From the NCBI RefSeq assembly GCF_031844705.1, contig NZ_CP134609.1:3968001-4032000 (forward strand): a stretch of DNA of 64,000 nucleotides. The letters are read 5' to 3'. The notes below the pieces were generated by a model, which saw only the letters and a list, made by a program, of their open reading frames with translations, made no database searches and was not told where the DNA came from. A program made the position numbers and the translations under genes. Positions 24,432-33,039 of this stretch are shown piece by piece; position 1 is the stretch's first letter, and every line of letters starts with the position of its first letter. This DNA comes from Streptomyces sp. ITFR-16 (lineage in GTDB: Bacteria > Actinomycetota > Actinomycetes > Streptomycetales > Streptomycetaceae).

Positions 24432-25047
24432 CGGCTCCGCGCTCCCGGCCCGACCGGCTCCGGGCCGGTCGGACGTATGCCTCGGCGGCCGGTGCGATCA
24501 GCAGATTGCCCCCCCCCGGCAAAGTTATCCACAGGCTCACCGCTCGACCTGGGGACAAGTCGACACAGCAATACGACATGGTCGACAAATCTGCTCAGTC
24601 CGCTCGGATCCGTCCACAGGCCGCCAGGGCACCCCCTGTCAGCTCAATTCCACTGATCAACTCTCCAGAGCGATCAATTCCCACCCGAACGAGCGTCTGA
24701 AACGGGTTTGAACGACGAATCCACCCTCCTCCGTGCGGCTTTCGGAATGATCTCTTCCATGTCCACAGAGTTCCCCCACAGCCTGTGGATAACTTTGACG
24801 GACCCTGCATTCCTGTGGACAAGCACCGGTCAACTCCCCCTCCAGACAAGGCCGGTACGTCAAAGAACCCAGCCCCTTATGCCCCATTTAGGGGAATAGA
24901 GGCTCTTTCTTGACGACGGGAAGCCCGTCGAGGCAGAGAAGATCATCAATTTCCGTTCAGCATTACCAATACCGGCAATTCGGGCAAAGTGACACGCTTG
25001 GTGATATCGGTTCGAGTGGGGGAAGCCGACACCGGTAGCCTGGAGGG
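24432..25047. other. 616-base non-coding region with a DnaA-box cluster
   Basis: Between pheA and serS I see no coding frame. Three exact boxes are present, TTATCCACA at 24525-24533 (plus) and 24784-24792 (minus) and TTGTCCACA at 24814-24822 (minus), plus ATGTCCACA (24759-24767) and CCGTCCACA (24610-24618). The region is less GC-rich than its flanks. DnaA-box clusters outside oriC are known in S. coelicolor, where one limits initiation by titrating DnaA. A promoter-like TAGCCT (25036-25041) lies seven bases before the serS start. Confidence 0.6.
24450..24472 (+). terminator. Hairpin after pheA
   Basis: CCGACCGGC (24450-24458) pairs with GCCGGTCGG (24464-24472) across a five-base loop, 18 bases after the pheA stop. 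No T-run follows. Confidence 0.55.
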
Positions 25048-26337
25048 GTGATCGACCTTCGCCTGCTTCGTGAGGACCCCGACCGTGTTCGCGCCTCCCA
25101 GCGCAACCGTGGAGAGGACGTCGGCCTCGTCGACGCCCTGCTCTCCGCCGACGAACGGCGCAGGTCGTCCGGGGTCAGGTTCGACGAACTCCGTTCCGAG
25201 CAGAAGACGCTCGGCAAGCTCATCCCCAAGGCCTCTCCCGAGGAGCGCGCCGAACTCCTGAAGAAGGCCGAGCAGCTCAAGGCCGACGTGAAGGCCGCCG
25301 ACGCGGCCCAGGACGAGGCCGACGCGGAGACCAAGCGCCTGCTCCTCCAGCTCGGCAACCTCGTCCACCCGGACGTGCCGGTCGGCGGCGAGGAGGACTT
25401 CGTCGTCCTGGAGACGCACGGCACCATCCGTGACTTCGGCGCCGAGGGCTTCGAGCCCAAGGACCACCTGGAGCTCGGCGAGGCGCTCGGCGCGATCGAC
25501 ATGGAGCGCGGCGCCAAGGTGTCCGGCTCCCGCTTCTACTACCTGACCGGCGTCGGCGCCCTGCTGGAGCTCGCGCTCGTCAACGCGGCGATCGCCCAGG
25601 CCACCGAGGCCGGGTTCATCCCGATGCTCACCCCGGCGCTGGTCCGCCCCCGCGCCATGGAGGGCACCGGCTTCCTCGGCCAGGCCGCCGAGAACGTGTA
25701 CCACCTTGAGAAGGACGACTACTACCTGGTCGGCACCTCCGAGGTCCCGCTCGCCGCGTACCACATGGACGAGATCATCGACGCGGACAAGCTGCCGCTG
25801 CGCTACGCCGGCTTCTCGCCGTGCTTCCGCCGCGAGGCCGGGACGTACGGCAAGGACACCCGCGGCATCTTCCGGGTCCACCAGTTCGACAAGGTCGAGA
25901 TGTTCTCGTACGTCGACCCGGCGGACGCCGAGGCCGAGCACCAGCGGCTCCTGGACTGGGAGAAGCAGTGGCTCACCGGCCTGGAGCTGCCGTTCCAGGT
26001 GATCGACGTCGCCACCGGCGACCTGGGGGCCTCGGCCTCTCGGAAGTTCGACTGCGAGGCGTGGATCCCGACCCAGGGCAAGTACCGCGAGCTCACCTCC
26101 GCGTCCAACTGCAATGAGTTCCAGGCGCGGAGGCTCTCCGTCCGGATGCGGGACACCCGCGACGGCAAGAAGGTCCAGCAGCCCCTGGCCACGCTGAACG
26201 GCACGCTCTGCGCCGTACCGCGCACCATCGTGGCCATCCTGGAGAACCACCAGCTGGCCGACGGTTCGGTACGGGTGCCCGAGGTGCTCCGGCCGTATCT
26301 CGGCGGGCGCGAGCTGCTGGAACCGGTCGCCAAGTGA
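25048..26337 (+). CDS. serS: Seryl-tRNA synthetase
   Basis: A 429-residue class II synthetase charging tRNA-Ser with serine; both tRNA-Ser genes of this window are its substrates. An N-terminal antiparallel coiled coil (about 30-100, Lys/Glu/Ala-rich) binds the long variable arm. Motif 2 is FRREAGTYGKDTRG and motif 3 spans TLNGTLCAVPRTIVAILEN. GTG 25048 gives the conserved MIDLRLLREDPDRVRASQ start. GGAGG is only one base away, too close for normal use, while TAGCCT sits where a -10 box would start a leaderless transcript at the GTG. The stop overlaps the next gene. Confidence 0.97.
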   Translation: MIDLRLLREDPDRVRASQRNRGEDVGLVDALLSADERRRSSGVRFDELRSEQKTLGKLIPKASPEERAELLKKAEQLKADVKAADAAQDEADAETKRLLLQLGNLVHPDVPVGGEEDFVVLETHGTIRDFGAEGFEPKDHLELGEALGAIDMERGAKVSGSRFYYLTGVGALLELALVNAAIAQATEAGFIPMLTPALVRPRAMEGTGFLGQAAENVYHLEKDDYYLVGTSEVPLAAYHMDEIIDADKLPLRYAGFSPCFRREAGTYGKDTRGIFRVHQFDKVEMFSYVDPADAEAEHQRLLDWEKQWLTGLELPFQVIDVATGDLGASASRKFDCEAWIPTQGKYRELTSASNCNEFQARRLSVRMRDTRDGKKVQQPLATLNGTLCAVPRTIVAILENHQLADGSVRVPEVLRPYLGGRELLEPVAK

Positions 26338-27137
26338 CCTTCCCCTACAAGCTCGTCGCCACCGACCTCGACGGCACACTGCTGCGCGACGACGACACCG
26401 TCTCGGCGCGTACCCGCGAGGCCCTGGCCGCGGCCACCGAGGCCGGCGCGGCGCACATCATCGTCACCGGCCGCGCCGTCCCGTGGACCCGGCACATCCT
26501 GGACGACCTCGGCTACGAGGGACTCGCGGTCTGCGGGCAGGGTGCGCAGGTCTACCACGCGGGCGAGCACAAGCTGCTGACGTCGCTGACGCTGGACCGG
26601 CAGCTCGCCGGCCTCGCGCTGTCCAAGGTCGAGGCCGAGGTCGGCCCGCTGGCCCTGGCCGCGAGCCGCGACGGGCTCGAAGGCGATGTGCTGATCGGTC
26701 CGGGCTACCGCGTGCAGGAAGGCCGGCTTCCGGCCGTCCACATCAAGGACCCGGCCGAGCTGTGGGCCGCTCCGCTGAACAAGGTGTACATACAGCATCC
26801 CGAGCTGGACGACGACGCCCTCGCGAAGGCCGCCCGGGCGGCGGTCGGCAACCTGGTGGACGTGGTCATGGCGGGCGAGGGGGTCGTGGAGATCCTGCCG
26901 CTGGGACTCAGCAAGGCCACCGGCCTCTCGCTGGCCGCACGCCGGCTGGGCGTGAAGGCGGCGGACACGATCGCCTTCGGGGACATGCCCAACGACATCC
27001 CGATGTTCGCCTGGGCCCGGCACGGTGTGGCCATGGCCAACGCGCACGAGAACCTGAAGGCCGTCGCGCAGGAGATCACCGCGTCGAACGAGGACGACGG
27101 CATCGCCGTGGTGCTGGAGCAGCTGCTCGGGCAGTAG
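26334..27137 (+). CDS. HAD-superfamily phosphatase (Cof/IIB type)
   Basis: A 267-residue Cof-type HAD hydrolase: motif I VATDLDGTLL (nucleophile D11, acid D13), motif II VTGRA, the conserved Lys region around GLSKATGL, and motif IV FGDMPNDIPMF. The C2 cap sits between motifs II and III. These enzymes act on sugar phosphates, FMN precursors or similar small phosphates; the substrate cannot be told here. Start GTG 26334 overlaps the serS stop (GTGA), so it is translationally coupled to serS. A close paralogue is at 37760 in this window. Confidence 0.92.
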   Translation: MTFPYKLVATDLDGTLLRDDDTVSARTREALAAATEAGAAHIIVTGRAVPWTRHILDDLGYEGLAVCGQGAQVYHAGEHKLLTSLTLDRQLAGLALSKVEAEVGPLALAASRDGLEGDVLIGPGYRVQEGRLPAVHIKDPAELWAAPLNKVYIQHPELDDDALAKAARAAVGNLVDVVMAGEGVVEILPLGLSKATGLSLAARRLGVKAADTIAFGDMPNDIPMFAWARHGVAMANAHENLKAVAQEITASNEDDGIAVVLEQLLGQ

Positions 27138-27145
27138 CCCCCTCG

Positions 27146-27290
<145 letters not shown>

Positions 27291-27504
27291 GGGAGGGCGG
27301 CCGCGCGCTGCGCGCGGGAACGGCCGCCCGGGCGTCTGCGCGGAGCGGCTCGGCGGAGCAGTCGCTGACTACTCCGGTGCCGGCTCGGGCACGCCCTGCT
27401 GGGAGCTCGACGGACTCGGACTCTCGGTCATCGCCGCGCTCCTCTCCCGGTCTGCGATGTGGTTCCCGGCGGGTGCCGTACCGCCTACTGTGCCGGGCAC
27501 CCGC

Positions 27505-27539
27505 TGTCCGGCGCCACCGATTTACGACGGCGCCGGACA
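27505..27539 (-). terminator. Hairpin at the 3' end of the pseudogene
   Basis: TGTCCGGCGCC (27505-27515) pairs with GGCGCCGGACA (27529-27539) across a 13-base loop that includes the fragment C stop codon. It is probably the terminator of the original gene. Confidence 0.5.
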
Positions 27540-28035
27540 ACGGGCCCGCGTCAGCCTCCGGTCGAGGCTGTCGAGCCGGTGCGGCATCCGGCCGAGGACC
27601 GGCCCGAGCTCCCGCAGCACGGTGCCGACGCCGGCCAGGTGGCTTTCGACCCGGGCGACGCGGTGTTCGAGCGAGGCGTACCCGGCGCGCAGGTCCTGCT
27701 CGGCGTCGAGCAGCCACAGAGGTCGTCAAAAAGGTGGTGCAGCGCCATCGGAGCGAGCTGGAGGAGAACGGGCTCAGGCTGCTCCGGGGATCTGACCTGC
27801 GGGTTTCAATAGGGACATGGTGTCCCTATGGGAGGGAGGGCAGGGGAAAAGTTATCCACAGGCCCACGCCCGGCTCACATACTTCGAAGTACCGGGCCAC
27901 GTCCTCGGTGCGGACGTGAATCCCGTCCGGGAGCATGGCAAGGCTCTTCACCTTGTCCAGGGCATCGACGCGCCCCATCTGTTCGACGCGCAGCGCGCGC
28001 GATTCGAGCAGGGCGACTTCCGTGGGCATGGGCAT
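27522..28035 (-). pseudogene. Scrambled phage-antirepressor-like gene with an inverted middle piece
   Basis: Three protein-like fragments lie in one line but not in one orientation. Fragment A (28035-27880, minus) begins MPMPTEVALLESRALRV and continues DALDKVKSLAMLPDG to VARYFEV. Fragment B (27713-27808, plus) reads ATEVVKKVVQRHRSEL then EENGLRLLRGSDLRVS. Fragment C (27713-27522, minus) reads LLDAEQDLRAGYASLEHRV and ends in a coiled coil before a stop. From memory, uncharacterised Streptomyces proteins have A, B and C in that order in one chain, with about 30 residues between B and C that I cannot find here. So B seems inverted in place with an added deletion. B ends near a dyad (27809-27829), and A ends at the palindrome TACTTCGAAGTA (27880-27891). 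Not functional as it stands. Confidence 0.55.
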
Positions 28036-28272
28036 GTCTTCCGTTCGTGAGTTCCGGTGCCGGACGGCTCCGGCTGGACAGACAGCCCTCACCCCGGGCT
28101 TCGAGGGCGTAGGACGCGCACGGTTGCCACTCACTCAAGAACCGGCCGGCGGGTGATTCCTCGCCGCATCGGCCACCCGGATTTCACGAAAGCTGTGACG
28201 CCACAGATTCCAGTTGCCTCCACGCATCGTGGACAACGAACCGATAACCGTACAGTTACGCCTAATACTGTC

Positions 28273-28319
28273 CGACATGCGACAACCCCCGCCCGATGGG
28301 CGGGGGTTGTCGCATGTCG
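28273..28319. terminator. Very strong hairpin downstream of the ABC operon
   Basis: A perfect 22-base stem (28273-28294 with 28298-28319) has a three-base GAT loop. It lies 24 bases past the stop of the last ABC permease gene, on the correct side to end the minus-strand operon. Confidence 0.9.
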
Positions 28320-28343
28320 ATCAGGCGGGGATGTGAGCCGTCC

Positions 28344-29063
28344 TCACTCCTCGCCGGCGAGCTTCAGGGTGCGCAGCTTCTGACCCGCGTACCAGGTCGC
28401 CGCCACGGTCACGAGCGCCAGCAGGACCGTCGCGAGCGGCAGTCCGACGTCGGAGGTGATCGCCCCGCCCCCGCCGGTCTTCTCCGCCAGCGCGAGGGAC
28501 CACTGCTGCACGCTCAGCGTGCGCGCGCCGGGCACCAGGCTGCCGAAGAGGGCCTCCCAGACCAGCGCGTAGACGAGTCCGAGGACCACCGCGTGCCGGC
28601 TGACCGTGCCCAGCAGCAGGAACAGCGCGCTGTAGGCGATCGAGGCGACCAGCGCCGCGATCGTGTACGCCACCGCGATCTGCTGGCCGTTGCCGTTGAG
28701 GATCAGGCCGGCGATCAGGGTCGGCACCGCCGAGAACACCATCGTCACCGCGATCGCCACGATCAGCTTGGTGAAGATGATCGTCGGCCGGCCGACCGGC
28801 TTGGCCAGCAGGTAGACGATCGAGCCGTCGTCGATCTCCGGTCCGATGGCTCCCGTACCGGCGATCACGCCGATCAGCGGCACCATCGTGGCGATGGCGA
28901 ACCCGCCGAGCACGTCGGAGGCGACCTGGTCGTCCGCCCCGGCGAACATCCGTACCGCCACCGCGATGACGATCAGGAGCGCGGGCAGGACGAAGAGGAT
29001 GGCGGCCCGGCGCCGGCCGAGCAGGGCCCGGTAGGTGAGCCGGGCGACTGTGGGGTCGTACAT
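28344..29063 (-). CDS. ABC-2 type transporter permease
   Basis: A 239-residue permease with six predicted helices (such as AAILFVLPALLIVIAVAV, IVAIAVTMVFSAVPTLIAGL and LATVLLALVTVAATWYAG) and the cytoplasmic entry MYDPTVARLTYRALLGRRR common to this family. The segment IGPEIDDGSIVYLLAKPVGR is an ABC-2 signature loop. It is the last gene of a four-gene minus-strand operon and pairs with the ATPase at 29092. Substrate unknown; possibly export of a small molecule or control of membrane components. Confidence 0.88.
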   Translation of the reverse strand: MYDPTVARLTYRALLGRRRAAILFVLPALLIVIAVAVRMFAGADDQVASDVLGGFAIATMVPLIGVIAGTGAIGPEIDDGSIVYLLAKPVGRPTIIFTKLIVAIAVTMVFSAVPTLIAGLILNGNGQQIAVAYTIAALVASIAYSALFLLLGTVSRHAVVLGLVYALVWEALFGSLVPGARTLSVQQWSLALAEKTGGGGAITSDVGLPLATVLLALVTVAATWYAGQKLRTLKLAGEE

Positions 29064-29091
29064 GACGTCACAGCTCCTTTCAGGCCACTAC

Positions 29092-30003
29092 TCAGGCCGC
29101 TACGAGATAGGAAAAGACCGATTCGAGGGACTCGTCGGACGGCGAAACGGTCAGAAGCCGAATGCCCTGCTCCCGCGCCACCTCGGGCAGCAGCGTGGTG
29201 AAACGACCGAAATCGACAGCCTGAATGCGCAGGGCGTTCTCCGTCACGTCCACCTCGATGCCGGCCGTCGACGGGTCGGCGATGAGCGCGGCAGCCAGGG
29301 CGCGGTCGTCGCTGGACCGTACGAGATAGCGGTGCGGGCGGTCCGTCATCAGCCGGCGGATCTTGCGGAAGTCCCCGGACGCGGCATGCCGACCGGCCAC
29401 GATCACCTCGATGTGCGAGGCCAACTGCTCGACCTCTTCGAGGATGTGGGAGGAGAAGAGCACCGTGCGCCCCTCTGCCCCCATCCGTCGCAGCAGCTCC
29501 ATGAGCTGCATCCGCTGCCGCGGGTCCATTCCGTTGAACGGCTCGTCGAGCAGCAGCACCGACGGGTTGTGGACCAGCGCGGACGCCATCTTCACGCGCT
29601 GGCGCATGCCCTTGCTGTACGTGGAGATCTTGCGGTCCTGCGCGTACTCCATCTGGACCGTGGCCAGCGCGGCGGCGGCCTGGGCGTCGCCGAGTCCATG
29701 GAGTTCGGCGTTGGCCACCACGAATTCGCGGCCGGTCAGGAAGTCGTACATCCCCTCCCGCTCCGGCACGATGCCGATCTGCCGGTAGACGTCCTCGTTG
29801 CGCCAGATCGGCTTGCCGTCGAGCGTGACCGTGCCCGTCGACGGGGCGAGGAATCCGGCCATCATGTTGATCAGCGTGGACTTGCCGGCGCCGTTGGGAC
29901 CGAGCAGACCGGTGACGCCCGGTCCCACGGTCATGCTCACGTCGTTGACGGCGACCACATTGCCGAACCAGCGGGAGGTGTGGTCGATCTCGATGGTGGT
30001 CAC
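29092..30003 (-). CDS. ABC transporter ATP-binding protein
   Basis: A 303-residue ATPase: Walker A GPNGAGKST (35-43), signature YSKGMRQRVKMASA, Walker B VLLLDEPFNGMD and H-loop SSHILEE. A C-terminal extension of about 90 residues (RYLVRSSDDRALAAAL onward) is a typical DUF4162-like regulatory tail. GTG 30003 is the start because it overlaps the stop of the upstream permease gene. It energises the permease encoded 28 bases downstream. Confidence 0.92.
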   Translation of the reverse strand: MTTIEIDHTSRWFGNVVAVNDVSMTVGPGVTGLLGPNGAGKSTLINMMAGFLAPSTGTVTLDGKPIWRNEDVYRQIGIVPEREGMYDFLTGREFVVANAELHGLGDAQAAAALATVQMEYAQDRKISTYSKGMRQRVKMASALVHNPSVLLLDEPFNGMDPRQRMQLMELLRRMGAEGRTVLFSSHILEEVEQLASHIEVIVAGRHAASGDFRKIRRLMTDRPHRYLVRSSDDRALAAALIADPSTAGIEVDVTENALRIQAVDFGRFTTLLPEVAREQGIRLLTVSPSDESLESVFSYLVAA

Positions 30004-30908
30004 AGGCCGACCCTCCGGTAGCGGCGCATCAGTACGGCGTACGAGCCGGCGACGAGCGCGAGGACAACGATCAGGTAGACCACGCCGGTACCGGCCCCCG
30101 GGCCTTCCCCTCCGGGGAAGGCGGAGGTCGCGCCGAGGAACGCGGTCTGCACCCCGTCGATCAGCGTGATCGGGGAGAAGAGCCCGAGCCACGGCACCGC
30201 GCCGGTGGACCCCGTCGACCAGGCGATGCCCTGGACCGTGGTGACCGCCCCGTAGGTGATGGTCAGTACGGCGATGACCGCGGCGACACCGAAGCCCCGG
30301 CGCGGAGTGAGTGCGGCCATCACCAGGCCGAGACCGGCGAAGAGCACGGACAGCAGTGCCACCGACACCATCCCCTGGGCGAACCACTTGGTCTGGTCCC
30401 CGAAGTCGAACTTCCCCAGCAGCGCGCCCACATAGAGGACCAGGAGCGGCGCACCGGTGAGGACGAAGAGCGCGGAGGCCATCGCGGCGAACTTGGCCAG
30501 GACGTAGTCGGTCCGCTCGATCGGCCGCGAGAAGTACAGCGGCACGCTCTTGAACCGCAGGTCCCTGGAGACCGACTGCGGCGCCTGCGCGGCGATGAAC
30601 AGGGCGATGACGGCCTGGAGGTAGATCGCGAACGACGTGTACTTGATGGGCAGTTTCGTCGTGTTCGGGGTGGCGATGGCCACCGCCACCAGGATCGCCG
30701 CCACCAGGCACATCACACCGAACAGGAGCATCGGCAGCACCTTGGACTTGACCGAGCGGCCGAGTCCGAAGGAGCCGCGCAGCGACTGGGAGTAGAGCGA
30801 GCGGCGCGCGTAGGCGCGGCCGAGGCGCGGGCCGTCGTAGGCGCGGTAGCCGATGTTGTGGATCCGGGAGGTCTCGCTCCCGGGCGCGGCGCCGGTCTCA
30901 GTGCTCAT
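30000..30908 (-). CDS. ABC-2 type transporter permease
   Basis: A 302-residue permease. The N-terminal cytoplasmic part has IHNIGYRAYDGPRLGRAYA, a motif of this Streptomyces family, then six helices. The segment SRDLRFKSVPLYFSRPIER is the ABC-2 coupling loop. It overlaps the ATPase genes on both sides (11 bases upstream, 4 downstream). It probably pairs with the ATPase at 30898-31911. Confidence 0.9.
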   Translation of the reverse strand: MSTETGAAPGSETSRIHNIGYRAYDGPRLGRAYARRSLYSQSLRGSFGLGRSVKSKVLPMLLFGVMCLVAAILVAVAIATPNTTKLPIKYTSFAIYLQAVIALFIAAQAPQSVSRDLRFKSVPLYFSRPIERTDYVLAKFAAMASALFVLTGAPLLVLYVGALLGKFDFGDQTKWFAQGMVSVALLSVLFAGLGLVMAALTPRRGFGVAAVIAVLTITYGAVTTVQGIAWSTGSTGAVPWLGLFSPITLIDGVQTAFLGATSAFPGGEGPGAGTGVVYLIVVLALVAGSYAVLMRRYRRVGL

Positions 30909-31911
30909 CGCGACCGCTCTCCTTCTGCTCTGCGGCTCCGGCCGGTACGGACACCGGCTGTGCCTCTTCCGTACGGAAGACCTCGGCGATGTGGTGGCGG
31001 CGCTGTTCCATCCGGACGAGGCCGAGGCCCAGCCCGGCGACGCTGTCGCGGACGAGGTCGTACGTCTCCTCGCCGGCCGCCTCGACCAGCAGGATGTGTC
31101 CGGCGCCGGGCAGCCCCTGCGTGTCCAGCCCGTCGAGGCCGACCAGCTTGACCCCCGCGCCGGTGAGCACCTTGCGCAGGGCGTCGGTGCCGTCGGGGTG
31201 GGAGTCGCTGTCGGTGACCTCGACCGCGAGGGTCGTGGTGGTCTGGGTGAAGTCGCTGGTGGAGCTGGAGCGCAGCAGCGATCCGCCGTCGATGACGACG
31301 ACGTGGTCGCAGGTGCGTTCCAGTTCGCCCAGCAGGTGCGAGGTGACCAGGACCGAGATCCCGAAGTCGGTGTGGACGCGCCGGATCAGTCCGAGCATCT
31401 CGTCGCGGCCGACCGGGTCGAGGCCGTTGGTCGGCTCGTCGAGCAGCACCAGCTGCGGGTCGTGGACGAGTGCCTGGGCCAGCTTCACGCGCTGCTTCAT
31501 GCCCGTGGAGTAGCCGCCGATGGGGCGGTAGCGCTCCTCGTACAGGCCGACGTGGCGCAGTGTGTCCGCGGTGCGCTCGCGTGCGGCGGTCGGGGGCAGC
31601 CCGGACATCCGCGCCATGTGGACGACGAACTCGGTGGCCGAGACGTCGGGCGGCAGGCAGTCGTGCTCGGGCATGTAGCCGACCCGTTCCCGGATGGCGG
31701 CGCCGCTCGTCGCGACGTCGAGCCCGAGCACCGCTGCCCGGCCCTCGGTCGCGGGAGACAGACCCAGCAGGATCTTGATCAACGTGGACTTGCCGGCCCC
31801 GTTGGAGCCAACGAGCCCGGTCACGCCGGGGCCGATGTCCAAGGAGAGCCGGTCAAGCGCGGTCACCCTGGGGAACCGCTTGCTCAGGCTTTCGGTCGCG
31901 ATGACTGTCAC
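30898..31911 (-). CDS. ABC transporter ATP-binding protein
   Basis: A 337-residue ATPase, first gene of the four-gene export operon. Walker A is GSNGAGKST (35-43), signature YSTGMKQRVKLAQA, Walker B LVLLDEPTNGLD, H-loop TSHLLGE; the C-terminal 100 residues are a regulatory tail ending in an acidic, basic mix (QKESGRDEH). GTG 31911 gives the family start MTVIATESLSKRF; a longer frame to 31938 lacks family sequence. I see no good ribosome site, so the message may be leaderless. The operon carries two ATPase-permease pairs, perhaps two related exporters or one heteromeric one. Confidence 0.9.
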   Translation of the reverse strand: MTVIATESLSKRFPRVTALDRLSLDIGPGVTGLVGSNGAGKSTLIKILLGLSPATEGRAAVLGLDVATSGAAIRERVGYMPEHDCLPPDVSATEFVVHMARMSGLPPTAARERTADTLRHVGLYEERYRPIGGYSTGMKQRVKLAQALVHDPQLVLLDEPTNGLDPVGRDEMLGLIRRVHTDFGISVLVTSHLLGELERTCDHVVVIDGGSLLRSSSTSDFTQTTTTLAVEVTDSDSHPDGTDALRKVLTGAGVKLVGLDGLDTQGLPGAGHILLVEAAGEETYDLVRDSVAGLGLGLVRMEQRRHHIAEVFRTEEAQPVSVPAGAAEQKESGRDEH

Positions 31912-32057
31912 AACAACGACGGTAGTGGCGCGGGCCACACCGGTCGTCAGACCTGGCGGCTGGATTCACGTCAGACTCCAGATGTACGGGACCCGTAAGG
32001 GGCCCCCACCGAGGAGTACCGCGGCCCGGGCGGCGCGGTGCCGCAGCCGTCCCGGAG

Positions 32058-32089
32058 TTCTCCACAGACGGGGCGCTCCGTTTTCCACA
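32058..32089 (+). other. Two near-consensus DnaA boxes
   Basis: TTCTCCACA (32058-32066) and TTTTCCACA (32081-32089) each match TT(A/G)TCCACA at eight of nine positions. They lie in the divergent gap between the ABC operon and the M24 gene. Weak evidence alone. Confidence 0.3.
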
Positions 32090-32187
32090 GGTCACGCACA
32101 CCCCTTGACGTAGCCGCCGGACATTGTCACATTCATCAGTGTCACGTTACGGGCACGTACCGCACACGGCAGGGAACGGACGGTGGC

Positions 32188-33039
32188 ATGGCCTCGCGAG
32201 TGAAGGACGAACGGGCCTCTGAGCTCAAGGGGTTCAGAGAGGTGCAACGCCTCGCCTACGCCTGCGCGGAGGCGGTCGCCGCCCGGCTGAAGCCGGGTGT
32301 GACGGAGCGGGAGGCCGCCCGGATGCAGCGCGAGTGGCTGCGCGAGCGCGGGGTGCGGGACTGGTTTCATCTCCCGTTCGCCTGGTTCGGGGACCGCACG
32401 GCGTTCACCGGGTTCAAGGTGCCGCTGCAGTTCTTCCCGACGGACCGCAGGCTGGAGCCGGGGATGCCGTTCATCCTCGACATGGCCCCGGTGTACAAGG
32501 GATTCACCGCGGACATCGGATACTCGGGCTGCCTCGGGCTCAATCCGCTGCACGACCGGCTGCTCGCCGATCTGGAGGCCCACCGGGCCCTGATCCTGAG
32601 CGAGGTGCGCGAGCGGCGCCCGCTGCGCGAGATCTACGAGGACGTCGAACGCCTGATGATCAGGCAGGGCTACGCCAACCGGCACCGCGCCTACCCCTTC
32701 GGCGTCATCGCCCACAAGGTCGACCGCGTCGCCGAACGGCGTTGGTCGCCCCACGTGTTCGGCTTCGGTACGCAGTCGCTCAAGGGCCTCCTGAGCGACG
32801 CGGTGCACGGCCACCGGGAGGGCTGGTCGCCGCTGTGGAGTCCGTACCGCTTCTCCGACCACCCCCCGCAGCCGGGCCTGTGGGCGGTCGAGCCCCATCT
32901 CGGATTCCGGGGCACGGGCGCCAAGTTCGAGGAGATCCTGGTGGTCACCGACTCCCGGGACCCCGAGCAGAGTGCCTTCTGGCTGGACGACGATCTGCCG
33001 CATGTGCGGCGCTGGGCCGAGGAAAGGGTGGCGGCGTGA
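32188..33039 (+). CDS. M24-family metallopeptidase-like protein
   Basis: A 283-residue single-domain pita-bread protein. Metal ligands can be picked out: D98 and D109 in LDMAPVYKGFTADIGYS, a His in VIAHKVD, E in WAVEPHLGF and E in KFEEILVV, so it may be an active aminopeptidase-type enzyme, though the usual GHGIG-like His motif is changed. It lacks the N-terminal domain of the pepP protein at 14945. The stop overlaps the GTG of the next gene. Being coupled to an EphD-like fusion and a MerR regulator suggests a catabolic or detoxifying unit with an unknown substrate. Confidence 0.8.
   Translation: MASRVKDERASELKGFREVQRLAYACAEAVAARLKPGVTEREAARMQREWLRERGVRDWFHLPFAWFGDRTAFTGFKVPLQFFPTDRRLEPGMPFILDMAPVYKGFTADIGYSGCLGLNPLHDRLLADLEAHRALILSEVRERRPLREIYEDVERLMIRQGYANRHRAYPFGVIAHKVDRVAERRWSPHVFGFGTQSLKGLLSDAVHGHREGWSPLWSPYRFSDHPPQPGLWAVEPHLGFRGTGAKFEEILVVTDSRDPEQSAFWLDDDLPHVRRWAEERVAA

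Larger units (their letters stand above)
27291..28272. other. Gene-poor stretch around the pseudogene
   Basis: Apart from the pseudogene pieces there is a hairpin just upstream of tRNA-Ser(GCT) (GGGCGGCC 27295-27302 with GGCCGCCC 27322-27329), one isolated TTATCCACA (27852-27860), a TTGTCCACG on the minus strand (28228-28236), and an AT-richer segment 28190-28270. I see no further coding region. Confidence 0.4.

Noticed and set aside
27852..27860. An exact TTATCCACA in the pseudogene region
   Set aside because: It is isolated, unlike the two clusters, and lies in rearranged former coding DNA, so I do not count it as a DnaA site.
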